A stretch of DNA of 64,000 nucleotides from Sophora flavescens (GCA_030762895.1 CM061065.1:65146200-65210199); one strand, 5' to 3'. Shown: positions 1 through 9,983, numbered from the stretch's first letter. Numbers and translations: made by a program. Notes: a model not told the origin generated them from the sequence alone.

Positions 1-220
1 ATAGTCAAAGTGCTATTCATTTGAACAAGAATAGTCGTTATCATGACAAGACAATACATATTGATTTGAAGCATCACTTTACCGAGATATTGTTGCTGGC
101 GGTAAAGTTATAGTGCGAAAATTCACACTTCTAAGAATCCAGCAGACATGCTCACTAAGTCACTTCCAAATGTCAAGCTCCAACATTGTTTGGACTTGGT
201 TGGTATCCACGGTGTTTGAA
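1..220 (+). pseudogene. Ty1/copia RNase H C-terminal fragment
   Basis: The sequence translates as the last part of a copia RNase H, which removes the RNA strand during reverse transcription. Visible landmarks are SQSAIHLNKN, YHDKTIHIDLKHH and NPADMLTKSLPN, ending at a stop near 220. The reading frame is broken near position 80 by an apparent one-base loss, so this copy is dead. The 5' part lies outside the window. A polypurine tract and an LTR follow directly, as expected for the 3' end of such an element. Confidence 0.85.
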
Positions 221-254
221 TACCTGACAATGAACAACTAGTTGGATTCGAGCT

Positions 255-265
255 AAGGTGGAGAT
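255..265 (+). other. Polypurine tract of copia fragment
   Basis: The purine-rich stretch AAGGTGGAGA lies directly before the TG that opens the LTR. This is the usual primer site for plus-strand DNA synthesis in copia elements. Confidence 0.7.
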
Positions 266-553
266 TGTTCGGTAGATTGTGGTAGCTTTCATGCACATAG
301 CTATTAATCGTAGTGTTAACAGAAGGTTGTAATTTATTTTTTCATATTAACCATTATTTAATTAATGGTTGAAATCGTTGTTGTTAGCTATAAAAGCACG
401 CGTAGTTTTCATTCATTTCAATTCAATGTAATAACTTCTTGACTCATCAACTTCTATAGAGTTTTCTTTGTTTCATCTCCTTGTTTTTATATTTACTTAT
501 CTAGTTTTCAACTGAGTTTATCTGGCGCATAATATTATTCTTATACCTTAACA
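266..553 (+). repeat. 3' LTR of the left-edge copia element
   Basis: This 288-bp segment starts TGTTCGG and ends CTTAACA, the TG...CA form of an LTR. A TATA box (CTATAAAAG) lies at 388-396. It follows a polypurine tract and a copia RNase H end, so it is read as the 3' LTR. The 5' partner is outside the window, so the ends rest on TG/CA and context only. Confidence 0.65.
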
Positions 554-771
554 GAAATGATAAAATACAGGGGCTTGGAGGAATTAAATGTTGATAGTTT
601 ATGTAAATATGTGAAACCTTCGGGCGTAGATAGTGAGACTGAAGCTCAGTTTAAGGGTTCGTAAGCTGTGGGAACCGAAGAAACTAGGAGTGAGAACGCA
701 TGGGCCGAGTTGGATGGTGTGGTGCAGATCATAAGGAAGAAAATGGTGAGCAAGATTAAGAGACAAGCACT

Positions 772-1182
772 ATGGGGCAACCACAACAATTGGCCTCAAA
801 CAAAGCCAATAGGGAAGTGCCTGCCATGGAGAATGTTGATATAGAAGGTCCATTTGAGATGAACAAGAAGGAGTCATTCCATCAAACACTTTATGAGCAA
901 CCTCTGTCCCAATCCAAATGTCCTGAAAACAAGAGTGGTCAAGATTCGAATTTTGCAGGAATGGATAACGAGGACTCGGATTTCCTCATGGAGGAGGGTG
1001 AGAAATCAAAGGAGATGGCGGACCCACCTGACTTGAAACCAATGTGCGCCACCGTAGAAAAGAAGAAAAGAAAAGCAGTGAAGGATGGTAAGCTTGAAAG
1101 CAAGCTGGACATGGTGAGTGAGGAGCAAGGAGCAATGGCGTCACCAATAGATCTTGGGTGGAGAAGAAACTCAATGTTCTGA
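772..1182 (+). CDS. Unrecognised 136-aa open frame
   Basis: I do not recognise this frame. It begins MGQPQQLASNK, is acidic in the middle (residues about 60-85) and lysine-rich near residues 97-112 (KKKRKAVKDGK). No membrane segment or known motif is visible. The preceding 200 bp is interrupted by stops in this frame but reads partly like coding sequence, so this may be the tail of a decayed LINE ORF1 or host exon. It lies in the only stretch of the window not clearly assigned to an LTR element. Confidence 0.25.
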   Translation: MGQPQQLASNKANREVPAMENVDIEGPFEMNKKESFHQTLYEQPLSQSKCPENKSGQDSNFAGMDNEDSDFLMEEGEKSKEMADPPDLKPMCATVEKKKRKAVKDGKLESKLDMVSEEQGAMASPIDLGWRRNSMF

Positions 1183-1326
1183 TCCTGTTGTTTTTTCAAC
1201 AGATCTTGTTTTTAGTTTGAAATAGAAAACGTAGTTCGACGGAAATGAGAGGATGAAGGATTCAGTTTCTGGAGAAGGAAGAAATCTCGACAAGGTAAAT
1301 ATATTTTGATATTGATGATTTGCATC

Positions 1327-1540
1327 AATAGCTGTTGCAGCTTAGTGGGTAAGTGTTTGAAGTGGATGTATCAAGTCACGAGTTCGAGGCACCCCTTAGG
1401 CGTTTTGGTTGTTTTATTTTTGGTAAAATGGCTTATAAACTTTTCAAAACCAGAAAAATGTGTACGGACTGGATTCGAATTCGATCTAGGGACAAAATGT
1501 TGAAAAGCCAAGGTAGTGACCCCAAGCTGGCACATTAACT
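1327..1540 (+). mobile_element. Candidate SINE-like fragment
   Basis: GCAGCTTAGTGGGTAAGTG resembles a tRNA-derived box A, and GAGTTCGAGGC about 35 bp later resembles box B (GGTTCGANNC). A second box-B-like GATTCGAATTCG follows near 1470. Plant SINEs have such internal RNA polymerase III promoters. No clean A-rich or TTG tail and no target duplication were found, so this remains a candidate. Confidence 0.3.
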
Positions 1541-1716
1541 GTGTTATAGTTGTTTTTTCAAATACACGAGGGTTCTGAAATTATGGGATCTTGGTGGCTA
1601 TGATAGTATTTCTATGGAGGTTAGATCATTGTGCTTCAAAATATGGGATCCTGGAAAATTATGTTTATAGATGTATTAGTTATTGTATTTTGTGTTTTTA
1701 TCAAATTAAGGAGGTG
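1541..1716. other. No feature recognised
   Basis: AT-rich sequence with no long open frame. It contains two imprecise copies of a 'tatgggatc(c)t' segment near 1582 and 1644. It ends in a purine-rich AAGGAGGTG that could be a polypurine tract for the TG-starting segment that follows. Confidence 0.3.
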
Positions 1717-1852
1717 TGTTGGAATGTAATTCAAATATATGAGTGTAATAGTGTGAGGTGAAGTGAACAATAGAGATTTTTTATTGTGTTCATTCTCTAT
1801 CTCTTTCAGTCATCTTTCTCAATATTTGTATTCTTTCTATGTTTATGCACCA
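1717..1852 (+). repeat. Possible very short copia-type LTR
   Basis: The segment starts TGTTGGAATG, a common copia LTR start, directly after a purine run, and could end at GCACCA. No second copy, primer site or target duplication was found, so the call rests on form only. Confidence 0.2.
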
Positions 1853-2108
1853 TGAGTGAGTGTGAGTACAAATGTTCCAACGAAAACAACTAATGGTGGA
1901 GCTCGAAACAATTAGGCAGAGAAATGGGAGATGTAGGTGAAGGGGAGAAGGGGGGACAAAGAAGAGAAGAGGTGTCAATTCTTATCATCCACAACACAAA
2001 GTCTTTTAATCCTACATTGATAGTCAAGTAGCTTATTAGTCATAAAGTCGTGCTATATAATGTTGATACCTCATAAGCCTGCAACACATTCAATGTGTAA
2101 ATTCTCTA
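1853..2108. other. No feature recognised
   Basis: This stretch carries no convincing gene or repeat. It holds an A/G-rich run near 1920-1970 and ends at the approximate start of the LTR of copia element P. Confidence 0.3.
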
Positions 2109-3637
2109 TGTTTTGATGATTCCAAATAGATTAAGTATGGTAATATTGATCCATATGAAATTACCGATAAGTCTATTAAGTGTGCAGGAAAATAAACTTA
2201 TGGTCACTCGTCTAAAAATGACCCGTCCGATTTTCAGTAGAATGTAGTATTTTTAGACTCATCTAAAAAACCTCTCATCTAAAAATAGTCAACTCAGACA
2301 TAGACAAAGTCAACACTCAATCAAGGTTCTAATCTAGTTGATGACGTGGCAAGAATCATAAGTCTGCAGAAGCTTCAGTGGATCACCCGTCTAAAAATGA
2401 CTTGCTCACCTGTCTAAGTTTTGGCTCATATCACCCATCTAATTTTGGACTGCACAACACCCGTCTTATTTTCAAACACTGCTACACTAGTTAAAGTGTT
2501 AGACTGTAAGAAGGAAGTCCAAGTCAACCTTATTTGAAAAAGATGCCTTCCTTAAGGATCTCGAAGACCTCTAGACAATAGCACCAAGTACAATGAATAC
2601 AGAACTTATTGTTTCAAGTGTTTAAGAAATTAACACGCAACCTCTGCATCAAGTCAGTAGCTTTTAGCTGTTTTAGTATAAAGTAAAAGTGCTTTCCTGA
2701 AAGTGAACTGAGTGTTGAACTGAAAGAGGAAAGCTCTCTACTGTAAGTACAAGAAGTGCTACTGCAACTCTGAAACAACAACTGGTCATAAGCAAAGTGT
2801 ACTCTTGGTCGCATGTGTCAAAGCTCAACGTCCTTGAACATTTAATGCTTATTCAGAATGACTCCTTGGCATTAATGGCGTCCCAGAAGCTCAAATCAAA
2901 AGAGCACAATTTCTGAAGTTGTGCCTAACAGATCAAATTGATTAAGGTCTTTATATAGACAAAACCATGAAGATGAAGACAAGAAGTATAATAACATTAA
3001 GAGCTCTGCGCAAATACTCAAGAAGCATTTACTCTCTTCATTTACTTCTTCATTCCTTCATTGAATAGCTTTTCAATCATTTGATATTAATTCACAGTCT
3101 TTCATACCTTCATATTTATTTCACTCTCGAGTGTTATCTGAAAGATTTTCAAGTTGTATTAATTACACAAAACCTTTACTCCTTACCGTGTTGAACCTGA
3201 AAAGGCTAGGTGAGAAAATAATACTTGTTTGAGTTTTGAGCCTGGAGAGGCTAGGTTTGCAAAGAATACTTGTACTGTAATCTGGTCAGTTATAGTGGAA
3301 ACTTGGTGCTGCCAAGAACTGGATGTAACCCTTTGGATTTTAGGGTGAACCAGTATAAAACTCTTGAGTGATATTCCTCTTCCCTTATCTCTTTAATTTG
3401 TTTAAGAGTTATTTGTTTAAGCTTTTAACTTGGGGAGTTAATATTGTGAATATCAAACTCTATTTTAACCTTCTCCGTGTGTGCGTGTATTCTGTTTTAA
3501 AATTAGATGTGCCACCCGTGTAATTTTCTATAGCTTTATTTTTTCTTGCTGTGCCTGTGAAAATAATTTTCAAAGTTTCATAAAAATTTGGTAAGCATAA
3601 TTCAACCCCCCTTCTTGTGTTAACTTTGGTTATTTCA
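2109..3637 (+). repeat. 5' LTR of copia element P (start approximate)
   Basis: The end is well placed: TTATTTCA is followed after two bases by a tRNA-Met primer site. The start is less certain; TGTTTTGATGAT at 2109 is the best TG start seen, giving about 1.5 kb. A TATA-like TTTATATAG lies near 2950. The region 2206-2473 carries repeated CGTCTA motifs, and 3190-3260 has a duplicated (G/A)GGCTAGGT segment. The matching 3' LTR should lie beyond the right edge. Confidence 0.65.
2206..2473 (+). repeat. CACCCGTCTAAAA motif cluster in P LTR
   Basis: Imperfect direct copies of (A/C)C(C/T)CGTCTAAAAATGA occur at about 2206, 2223, 2381, 2405, 2430 and 2457, the last four spaced 24-27 bp apart. They lie upstream of the likely TATA box. 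Unlike the clusters in the other families, they are mainly direct rather than palindromic repeats. Confidence 0.6.
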
Positions 3638-3639
3638 GT

Positions 3640-3651
3640 TGGTATCTGAGC
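3640..3651 (+). other. Primer binding site, tRNA-Met, element P
   Basis: TGGTATCTGAGC differs at one position from the TGGTATCAGAGC complement of initiator tRNA-Met used by most plant copia elements. It starts two bases after the LTR end. Confidence 0.9.
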
Positions 3652-3737
3652 TCAACCTCTGGGTTTATCACATAACAATGTAGAGGAAAAGATCTTGGAA
3701 ATGGCAGGAGAAGCCAGCACAAGCAAGAATCATGCAG

Positions 3738-4871
3738 GAGAATGATCCTCAATGTCGAGACCTCCATACTTCAATGGATATGACTAAATCTACTGGAAAT
3801 AAAAGATGAAGTGGTTTTTGTAATCCACTAACTCTAATCTCTGGATTATCATTGAAGAATCTCCCATGTCCCTAAAGATGACAAAGGAGCAGAAGTTCCT
3901 AAAGCTAGCATGACTTCTGATCAAAGGACAAAATGGCAGTTAAATGCCAAAGCTAGATATGCAATTATGTGTGCTTTGAGCAGAGAAGAGTTTGAAAAAG
4001 TATGTGCTTGTGAATCTGCAAAAGAAATGTGTGATTCATTAGCTGTTGCTCATGAAGAAACCAGTAAGGTAAAAGAGACTAAAGTTAGCATGCTAGTCAG
4101 GAAATATGAGTTTTTCAAAATGGAAGAAGGAGAAACTATTGGCCAGATGTATGGGAGATTTCATGTAACCAATGGGTTGAAGTCTCTAGGAAAGGTTTAC
4201 AAGACTGAGGAACACATTCAAAAGATTCTCAGAAGTCTTCCAAAACAGTGGAGACCTCTTGTAACTCATGTGTCTCAGACCAAAGATATATCATCAATGA
4301 AGCTAGATGAGCTTCTTGGTACTCTTCAGATCTATGCAAAAGAGCTTATTGAAGAAAACAATGGAAAGAAGAGCAAATCCATTTCTCCCAAGGCTGACAA
4401 GAAATCATCTAAGGGATCTACCTCAAAAGCTCTCAAAGTTGATGAATCTTCATAAGAATATGAGGAATCAAATGAGGATGACTCTGATGATGAACTTTTT
4501 CTTTTTACCAGAAAAATGAAAAAGCTCTGGAAGAAGAAACTTCAGAAATGACAAACCTTTCAGGCACTTCAAAAAAGAAAAATACAACAAAGATGGTGGA
4601 TCAAATGACAAATGTCATTGTAATTATGAATGCAAAAAGCCTGGTCATATCAAAGCAGAATGTCCACAACACAAGAAGCAACCTCCTGTGAAGTTCTTCA
4701 ACAAAAAGAAGAAGGGAATGATGGATACTTAGGAAGAACTTGATGAAAGCTCCACTGAAAGTGAAGGAGAGGAGCTTGAAGCAAATCTCTGTCATATGGC
4801 AGATACTGATTCAGAATTAGAAACCGAGGTACAATCTGAACTTGAGAAATTGAGTGATGCTTATGATGAAT
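3738..4871 (+). pseudogene. Copia P gag, N-terminal and central part
   Basis: This is the capsid-type Gag of a copia element, which packages element RNA into cytoplasmic particles. The N-terminus (SMSRPPYFNG) has three stop codons and a frame change before the long open segment 3910-4455, which contains typical copia Gag text such as KYEFFKMEEGETI and ILRSLPKQWRP. A stop at 4453 and a frame change precede a zinc knuckle at about 4613-4663, which reads C-X3-C-X4-H-X4-C, one residue longer than usual between the first two cysteines. An acidic segment (ESEGEELEANLC) follows. The frame is cut at 4871 by the insertion of O and resumes at 49624. Element Q encodes a close relative. Confidence 0.85.
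4867..4871 (+). other. TSD of O, left copy (TGAAT)
   Basis: TGAAT immediately precedes the TGTGACACCC end of O and recurs at 49624-49628 after GTGTTACA. Removing O and one copy rejoins P's gag frame. Confidence 0.9.
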
Positions 4872-5538
4872 TGTGACACCCAACTACCCCGCATGTTATA
4901 TAAGCAATAAAAGGCATATAATAGATATAAAATAAAATAAAATAACATACGTCCTTTATAAAAAGGTTCATGGGTAGAAGGGTCCCACATGAACAAGTTC
5001 AACAAACACGGAAAACCAAAACATGTTTATAAAGAAAACATAAAATAAACATATAAACGAAACCCAACCCCTATGTCACATTACAGAGCTGTTATAACCA
5101 ATCCGATAAACAACTCGGATAACAAACTAAACTAAACGTAAACTAACTACTAGAAGCGGCTCCTCAGAGTCACACCTCAGCAAGTTGCTCACCGTGACAC
5201 CGTCCTCTGCATAACACAAAAAGGGTACATGCAAAGTAACCAACAAAAACGGGGAGTAAGAACCATATATATAAACATAATGGCAACAGGATAGTTGGCA
5301 AGATGATCATACAACACACAGAAACATAGCAGCATAGCATTTATAACATAGTCATCATACCAACACAACAACACATCATAGTATAACAATTTAATCATTC
5401 ATCATATAATGCAATGCGAAGCACTACTCTGAATGCATGTGGATCCATCTATTCCAGGCGTACGATCTCGGAGTTACATTTCCACATTGGACATAGAAGC
5501 ACCAACGTCGGGCCAGACCACCAAACCATGGGTGTCCT
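4872..5538 (-). repeat. O segment 1 (R/U5 side of solo LTR)
   Basis: This is the left part of O, from its TG end to the GTCCT duplicated by B. It is AT-rich with scattered 'cataac' motifs and has no gene. It continues at 17472. Confidence 0.7.
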
Positions 5539-6060
5539 TGATCTGTGCGTTTCGGCAAGTGTACCTGATTCGTCGCCAAGTAATAAAAAGATATCGATCC
5601 CACAGAGACCGTGATCTCAAATCACAACTAATTATTAAATCGATAAAATTGGATTATGTAAAAAGGGATTTTGATTTTTGGAATAAGAGATAACTTAGAA
5701 AAATCGGATAAGGAATGCAATCAAGTAAAACAGAAAGTAAATCAATTTGTGGTTTTTCAGATCTAAAGGGAATCCTAGGAATTTGGATTACCAACAAGAT
5801 CGTTCATGTTACTAAATTGACTACCTCTTGTTAATTATCAAAATTGTTTTAAAGGCGAATTTATCCTCAAATAGTTGATGCTCCCTCTCGGGTTACAAAA
5901 ACCGTGCCCGATTAAACCAACTGACTCGCTGTCGCACACGGGTCAAAAACGAGTAATTGGAAAAAAAAGCTATAGCTAGGGAACGGGAACGACAACTCGA
6001 GTATCGTAACACCAGGACTCTTGGATTGTTATTAACCTTAAAATCATTTTTTTTGTGGGT

Positions 6061-6087
6061 GGGGGGGGGGGGGGGGGGGGGGGGGGG
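6061..6087 (+). repeat. Poly-G tract, 27 bases
   Basis: An uninterrupted run of G. The other LTR of the same element has 20 Gs and the array LTRs only 6 (as GGGGGG), so this is an expanded slippage site or a sequencing artefact. Confidence 0.95.
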
Positions 6088-6286
6088 ATTAGGATTAAAG
6101 ATTCAATTAAGAAAAACAATGCAAATAAGTGATTATCAATAAGCTAAAAATGATTAATCTACTGTTTTCGGTTTCCCAACTATCATTGGTTCATATAAAT
6201 TCCATGCCCTAAGCGGATTCTAATCCCTTTTCGATTGTAGAAGCAATTAAACAAGCGCAATTGACACTACGAGATATATGTTCCTA

Positions 6287-6437
6287 TTCCGAATTAAGCA
6301 AACGGATTAAGGCCATCGTGAATTAAGCAAACACGATCGTGCACACGCGAATTAAGCAAACGCGATTAGGGTAGGGAACATATGATCATCGAAATAAATC
6401 AATACTTATCTATATAACTTGAATTAAGCAAACTAAA
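6287..6437 (-). repeat. Constant-loop hairpins H1-H4, A1 3' LTR
   Basis: Four units share the loop AATTAAGCAAA but have different stems: TCCG/CGGA, ATCGTG/CACGAT, CGCG/CGCG and a weak TTG/CTA. They lie downstream of the TATA box in the sense direction and so would be in the transcript. Confidence 0.8.
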
Positions 6438-6623
6438 CATATAGGATAATATTGAAAGGGAAAAGCAAATTAATTAGGAATTATAGAACCTCAAGTGTCG
6501 GCGAAAACCGATTACAGCAGACTAATCTCCGGTGATTAGTTCTCCATCAAAAATGAAATACAAAACCTAGGAAATAATTCACAGCAGTCAATCAAAGATA
6601 TCCCTAATCTGACCTAAAACAAC

Positions 6624-6633
6624 CTATAAATAG
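6624..6633 (-). promoter_or_regulatory. TATA-like box, A1 3' LTR
   Basis: CTATTTATAG on the minus strand, 20 bp downstream (sense direction) of the palindrome pairs. Confidence 0.6.
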
Positions 6634-6652
6634 AGATTCTGAGTTTCACCAG

Positions 6653-6893
6653 CTCGCGAGGCGAGACTTGGTTCGCGAGGCGAATCTTATGAATCAGATC
6701 TTCATTGATTGGTTTTCTCGTGAGGCGAGCTGGTGATTCGCGAGGCGAGACAGAGAGGGTAACATTTCTGGCACAATCAGGCCTTCAGGCTCGCGAGGCG
6801 AGATGATGATTCGCGAGGCAAGACAGAGGGTGATTGTTGCTGTTCATGCTGGTCTTCAGGCTCGCGAGGCGAGATCCTGTCTCGCGAGGCGAA
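6653..6893 (-). promoter_or_regulatory. Four paired palindromes, A1 3' LTR
   Basis: Eight 13-bp units of the form (C/T)TCGC-GAG-GCGA(G/A) occur as four pairs: 6653/6672, 6717/6737, 6790/6810 and 6861/6881. The centre-to-centre distance within a pair is 19, 20, 20 and 20 bp, and pairs recur every 64-73 bp. The position just upstream of the TATA box suggests a promoter role, which is an inference. Confidence 0.8.
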
Positions 6894-7158
6894 ACTTCCA
6901 GAATTGCTTTTCCACTGTTTTCTTCATTTCCTTTGACTCTAAGTGCTTCACTTTTAACCTAAAACAATATGAAATAGCAGTGAATGCTTTATTTGACTCA
7001 AAATTAACTAAAATATCCTAAAACTACTTAAGAAACTCAAAATGTTGCTTGAGGACAATTAAATCCAAATTTGGGTGAAAACGAGATTGAACTCGAATAA
7101 TTAGCACAAAAACCATAGTCTTACTAGTTATATAACTAGATGAGCCAGAGGCTTATCA

Positions 7159-8501
7159 AAATACCCCAAACTTAAACTTTGCTTGTCCCCAAGCAAACTA
7201 AAACTCAAAAAGACTCAAACTTGGCAAGCTCAAAGGATTCAATCAATTTCGCACAAATTTCATGCAATCTTAACAAAACAATTTTTCTTCAATGTTTTCC
7301 CCCTTTTGCAACAATGTAATCCCTACATTCATTTACTTTACACAATTGAGAATTCCATCATTCATGCAATCAGTAATCTAAGTTGAGGATCCAAGTTACA
7401 CACAAAAGGGAGATCACCAATTTCAAACAATTGCCTTCCTCACAAGGGCATGCAATATTTCACTCATTCGCTCAATTTGTCTAGGCTATCAACCTTTCAC
7501 TCAATTTCACATTTCAAGAGCACTTCCCATGAATTTGATTTTCATCTCAATCAAGATTCCCACGAAAACATGCATGCAACATCAAAAGGTCTTTGAAAGG
7601 TTGTAATGGGGCCTGGCTAAGGGTAGGATATTCAAAGGTACTAGGCTTTACACCCATAGGAATTAAGAGAGCATGAACATTTTGACACATTGAATTTCCA
7701 CTCAAATTCCTTTTTCCATTTTTATTTTTGCTTTTGGGTGACTACAGCCTTTTCCTTGCTATGCTTTTTGTTTTGACATTTTGTTCTTTTCTTCTATTTC
7801 TTTTTTTTTTTTTGCCTTTGGCTCCAACCTTTATTTTTCTTTTTCTCAACCCAGAATGACATCAAACTTTGTAGCCACCCCAAACTTAGTTTCTTACAAC
7901 CCTTGTCTTGCTAAGCTTCCATGCTCTCCTAATCCTAAGATTGGGTTAAAATGGTTTTTTTTCCAGATTTTTGGCTTATAACATAAGGTCATCAAGAAAC
8001 AATAGGCTTATTAGGCTCAATGTGGCTAACTAGGAAACATGCATTAGGGATGGTTCTTTTAGGCCAAGTAGTTATTTCAAAGAAAATTTCGTAAATCATT
8101 TGATGCAACCACATAAACATAGAAACCATGAAGAGATCAAGAAAATCCGGGAAAGTGCAACTTGAAAGTGATTCACACAATTAAAAACATGTTGGAGGCT
8201 CAAATCCTCACCTGGACATTTTTCGCAAATTTTTTGACCGAGATTCAATCCCTAGTGTGTGCATCCATTCACCCCAAACTTATCATAAATCATGCAATCA
8301 CAATAGAATATCTCAAAGTTTAATTTTCAATTTTTCACATGGGGATCAATTTTCAATTTTCAAAACCTAGGGGGAAATCATCAACAGTCAACACATATCA
8401 TGCAATCCATCTATGCAAAATTTAATTAGAATCCATTAAGCTCACCGACACAGGACTTGTACACAAATGACTCAAAGCAAAGAAAAACAAAGCGAAGATA
8501 A
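7159..8501 (-). other. Conserved non-coding 3' region of A1
   Basis: This stretch has no convincing gene. It is clearly related to 30315-31742, 34277-35719, 38237-39679, 55311-56760 and 61749-63183, including a GGGGCCTGGCTAAGGGTAGG segment. It begins (left) with the polypurine tract and a TTTGCTTG/CAAGCAAA hairpin at 7178-7197. Confidence 0.75.
7178..7197 (-). other. Hairpin next to the A1 polypurine tract
   Basis: TTTGCTTG and CAAGCAAA form an 8-bp stem round a 4-base loop, about 20 bp from the LTR. The same hairpin occurs beside the polypurine tract of the A array elements, A2 and, with a shorter stem, E. Confidence 0.65.
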
Positions 8502-9650
8502 TTAAAAAGAAAAAGGTTTAGAAAATATCATGAAGGCGGTTCCACTGGGATCCCACTGCCTGTGATATAGCGGCCAAGGAATGCTCAAAGTGCAATATGA
8601 TCCTCCCAGATCCCATGGCATGCAGCATAAGTATGAAATTGAGCGCTTGACAATCATGGTGACCTCGCCAAGTGCGGCGGACTTCTCACTCCCTCTTGGG
8701 TCAAAGATGACCTCCTTGTCAACAAAGTCTTCCCAATAAAAATGGGGTTCAACCTCTTGGTCTGGCCGTAGTGCCTTCATAGTGAAAGACTCAAAATCCA
8801 ATTTCTCAGGCAGAGGCTTGAACTCCATCGTTGGCTGCTTCACAGTGGGAGGTGGCAAACAAGTAGAGAGGATCACTGGTGTTGCTTTGGCTTCTGCATT
8901 CACTGAGTCACCAAATCCATCACCTTCCAAATATGCAGAAATCTCAGCACAAACCATGCAAGGATTTTTCCCATCACAATCAACACATGCATAGGAATTG
9001 ATAGAATCATCTAATTCCAAAAGTCCTTCATCGTCCTCAAGCATGGTGAAGTGGTTGTCCTCCTGATCCTCATTTTCTATACTCCCTGGCTGAACAGGGC
9101 CCTCAACATCATGTGTCCCATGTTCCATATGGATGCTTTGCTCATCATACCCTGAAAAGGATGAAATTTCAACACAAAGTTCATCAATAACAGTATTCTT
9201 GACATCATTATCAGAATTAAGCTCAAAAGAAGTATTGTCAAGAATATCTATTTGTGAATCTAAATGCTCTTCAAGGAGATGTTGTGATTGCAGTGTAGTC
9301 AAGGCGGAGGCAATGTGACCAATTTGAGTGGCCAAATCCTGAAGACTTACTTCTGTCCTCTGTTGGAATTCAAGAGTGTGCTCTTCCATTTGTTGCACCA
9401 ATTCCTCCAGACTGGGTTGGACTGGTGTGGGGTCAGGCTGATATTGATGTTGGCTTATTGTCAATTGATGCACCAAAGAAGCCAACTCATCCAAGCTGCC
9501 ATGTCCTCCACCATGTTGGCCAGAATAGTCATTCACTCCAACCATGCCAAAACCACTACTAAACTCATAACCACCGGTAAAGTCAGGATAATATATGCAT
9601 GATGGCTCATAATCAATATTAGGCATATATTTTTGCGTATAATTATCCAT
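8502..9650 (-). CDS. A-family protein, Cys4 motif and DPRGSE/WDPGG region, intact
   Basis: An intact 382-residue frame starting MDNYTQKYMPN; homologous starts exist in all A copies. The N-terminus has tyrosine-rich YYPDF text, then a glutamine-rich, probably coiled-coil segment (about 82-125), an acidic middle, and a Cys4 motif C-X2-C-X5-C-X2-C (about residues 220-233) that could bind zinc. The C-terminal part has MEFKPLP, resembling the ELKPLP linker of Athila Pol, then HFYWEDF, DPRGSEKSAALGE (about 314) and two WD(L/P)xG repeats near 345 and 367. I know no function for it. It occupies the place of gag. It may be a much-altered Gag or a regulatory protein; both are inference. The coding frame is better kept than any other in the window. 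Confidence 0.8.
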   Translation of the reverse strand: MDNYTQKYMPNIDYEPSCIYYPDFTGGYEFSSGFGMVGVNDYSGQHGGGHGSLDELASLVHQLTISQHQYQPDPTPVQPSLEELVQQMEEHTLEFQQRTEVSLQDLATQIGHIASALTTLQSQHLLEEHLDSQIDILDNTSFELNSDNDVKNTVIDELCVEISSFSGYDEQSIHMEHGTHDVEGPVQPGSIENEDQEDNHFTMLEDDEGLLELDDSINSYACVDCDGKNPCMVCAEISAYLEGDGFGDSVNAEAKATPVILSTCLPPPTVKQPTMEFKPLPEKLDFESFTMKALRPDQEVEPHFYWEDFVDKEVIFDPRGSEKSAALGEVTMIVKRSISYLCCMPWDLGGSYCTLSIPWPLYHRQWDPSGTAFMIFSKPFSF

Positions 9651-9808
9651 TTGAAGTATTAAGGTTCACAACCACGACAATCACAATGTGCAATACCATC
9701 AATATGATATAAACATATAAGCTCAAGACACTCACACAAAAGCTCCAACGTCATAACAAAATAAAAAAAAGAGTTTAATTCCTAATATGGCTAATAAAAA
9801 TCAAAGAG

Positions 9809-9826
9809 TCCCCGATAACGGCGCTA
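9809..9826 (-). other. Degenerate tRNA-Asp primer site, A1
   Basis: TCCCCGATAACGGCGCTA on the plus strand differs at three positions from the tRNA-Asp 3'-end sequence found intact in B and the A array. Confidence 0.8.
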
Positions 9827-9831
9827 ATTTT

Positions 9832-9951
9832 TATCCGCTGTCGCACACGGGTCAAAAACGAGTACTTGGAAAAAAAACTGTAGCTAGGGAACAACAACTC
9901 GAGTATCGCATCACAAGGACTCTTGGATTGTTATTAACCTTGAAATCAGTT

Positions 9952-9983
<32 letters not shown>

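Larger units (their letters stand above)
5922..7158 (-). repeat. 3' LTR of A1
   Basis: The segment is 1237 bp. Read on the minus strand it starts TGATAAGCCTCTGGC and is preceded by a polypurine tract. It contains a 27-base G tract (6061-6087), four hairpins at 6287-6437, a TATA-like box at 6624-6633 and four palindrome pairs at 6653-6893. Confidence 0.9.
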
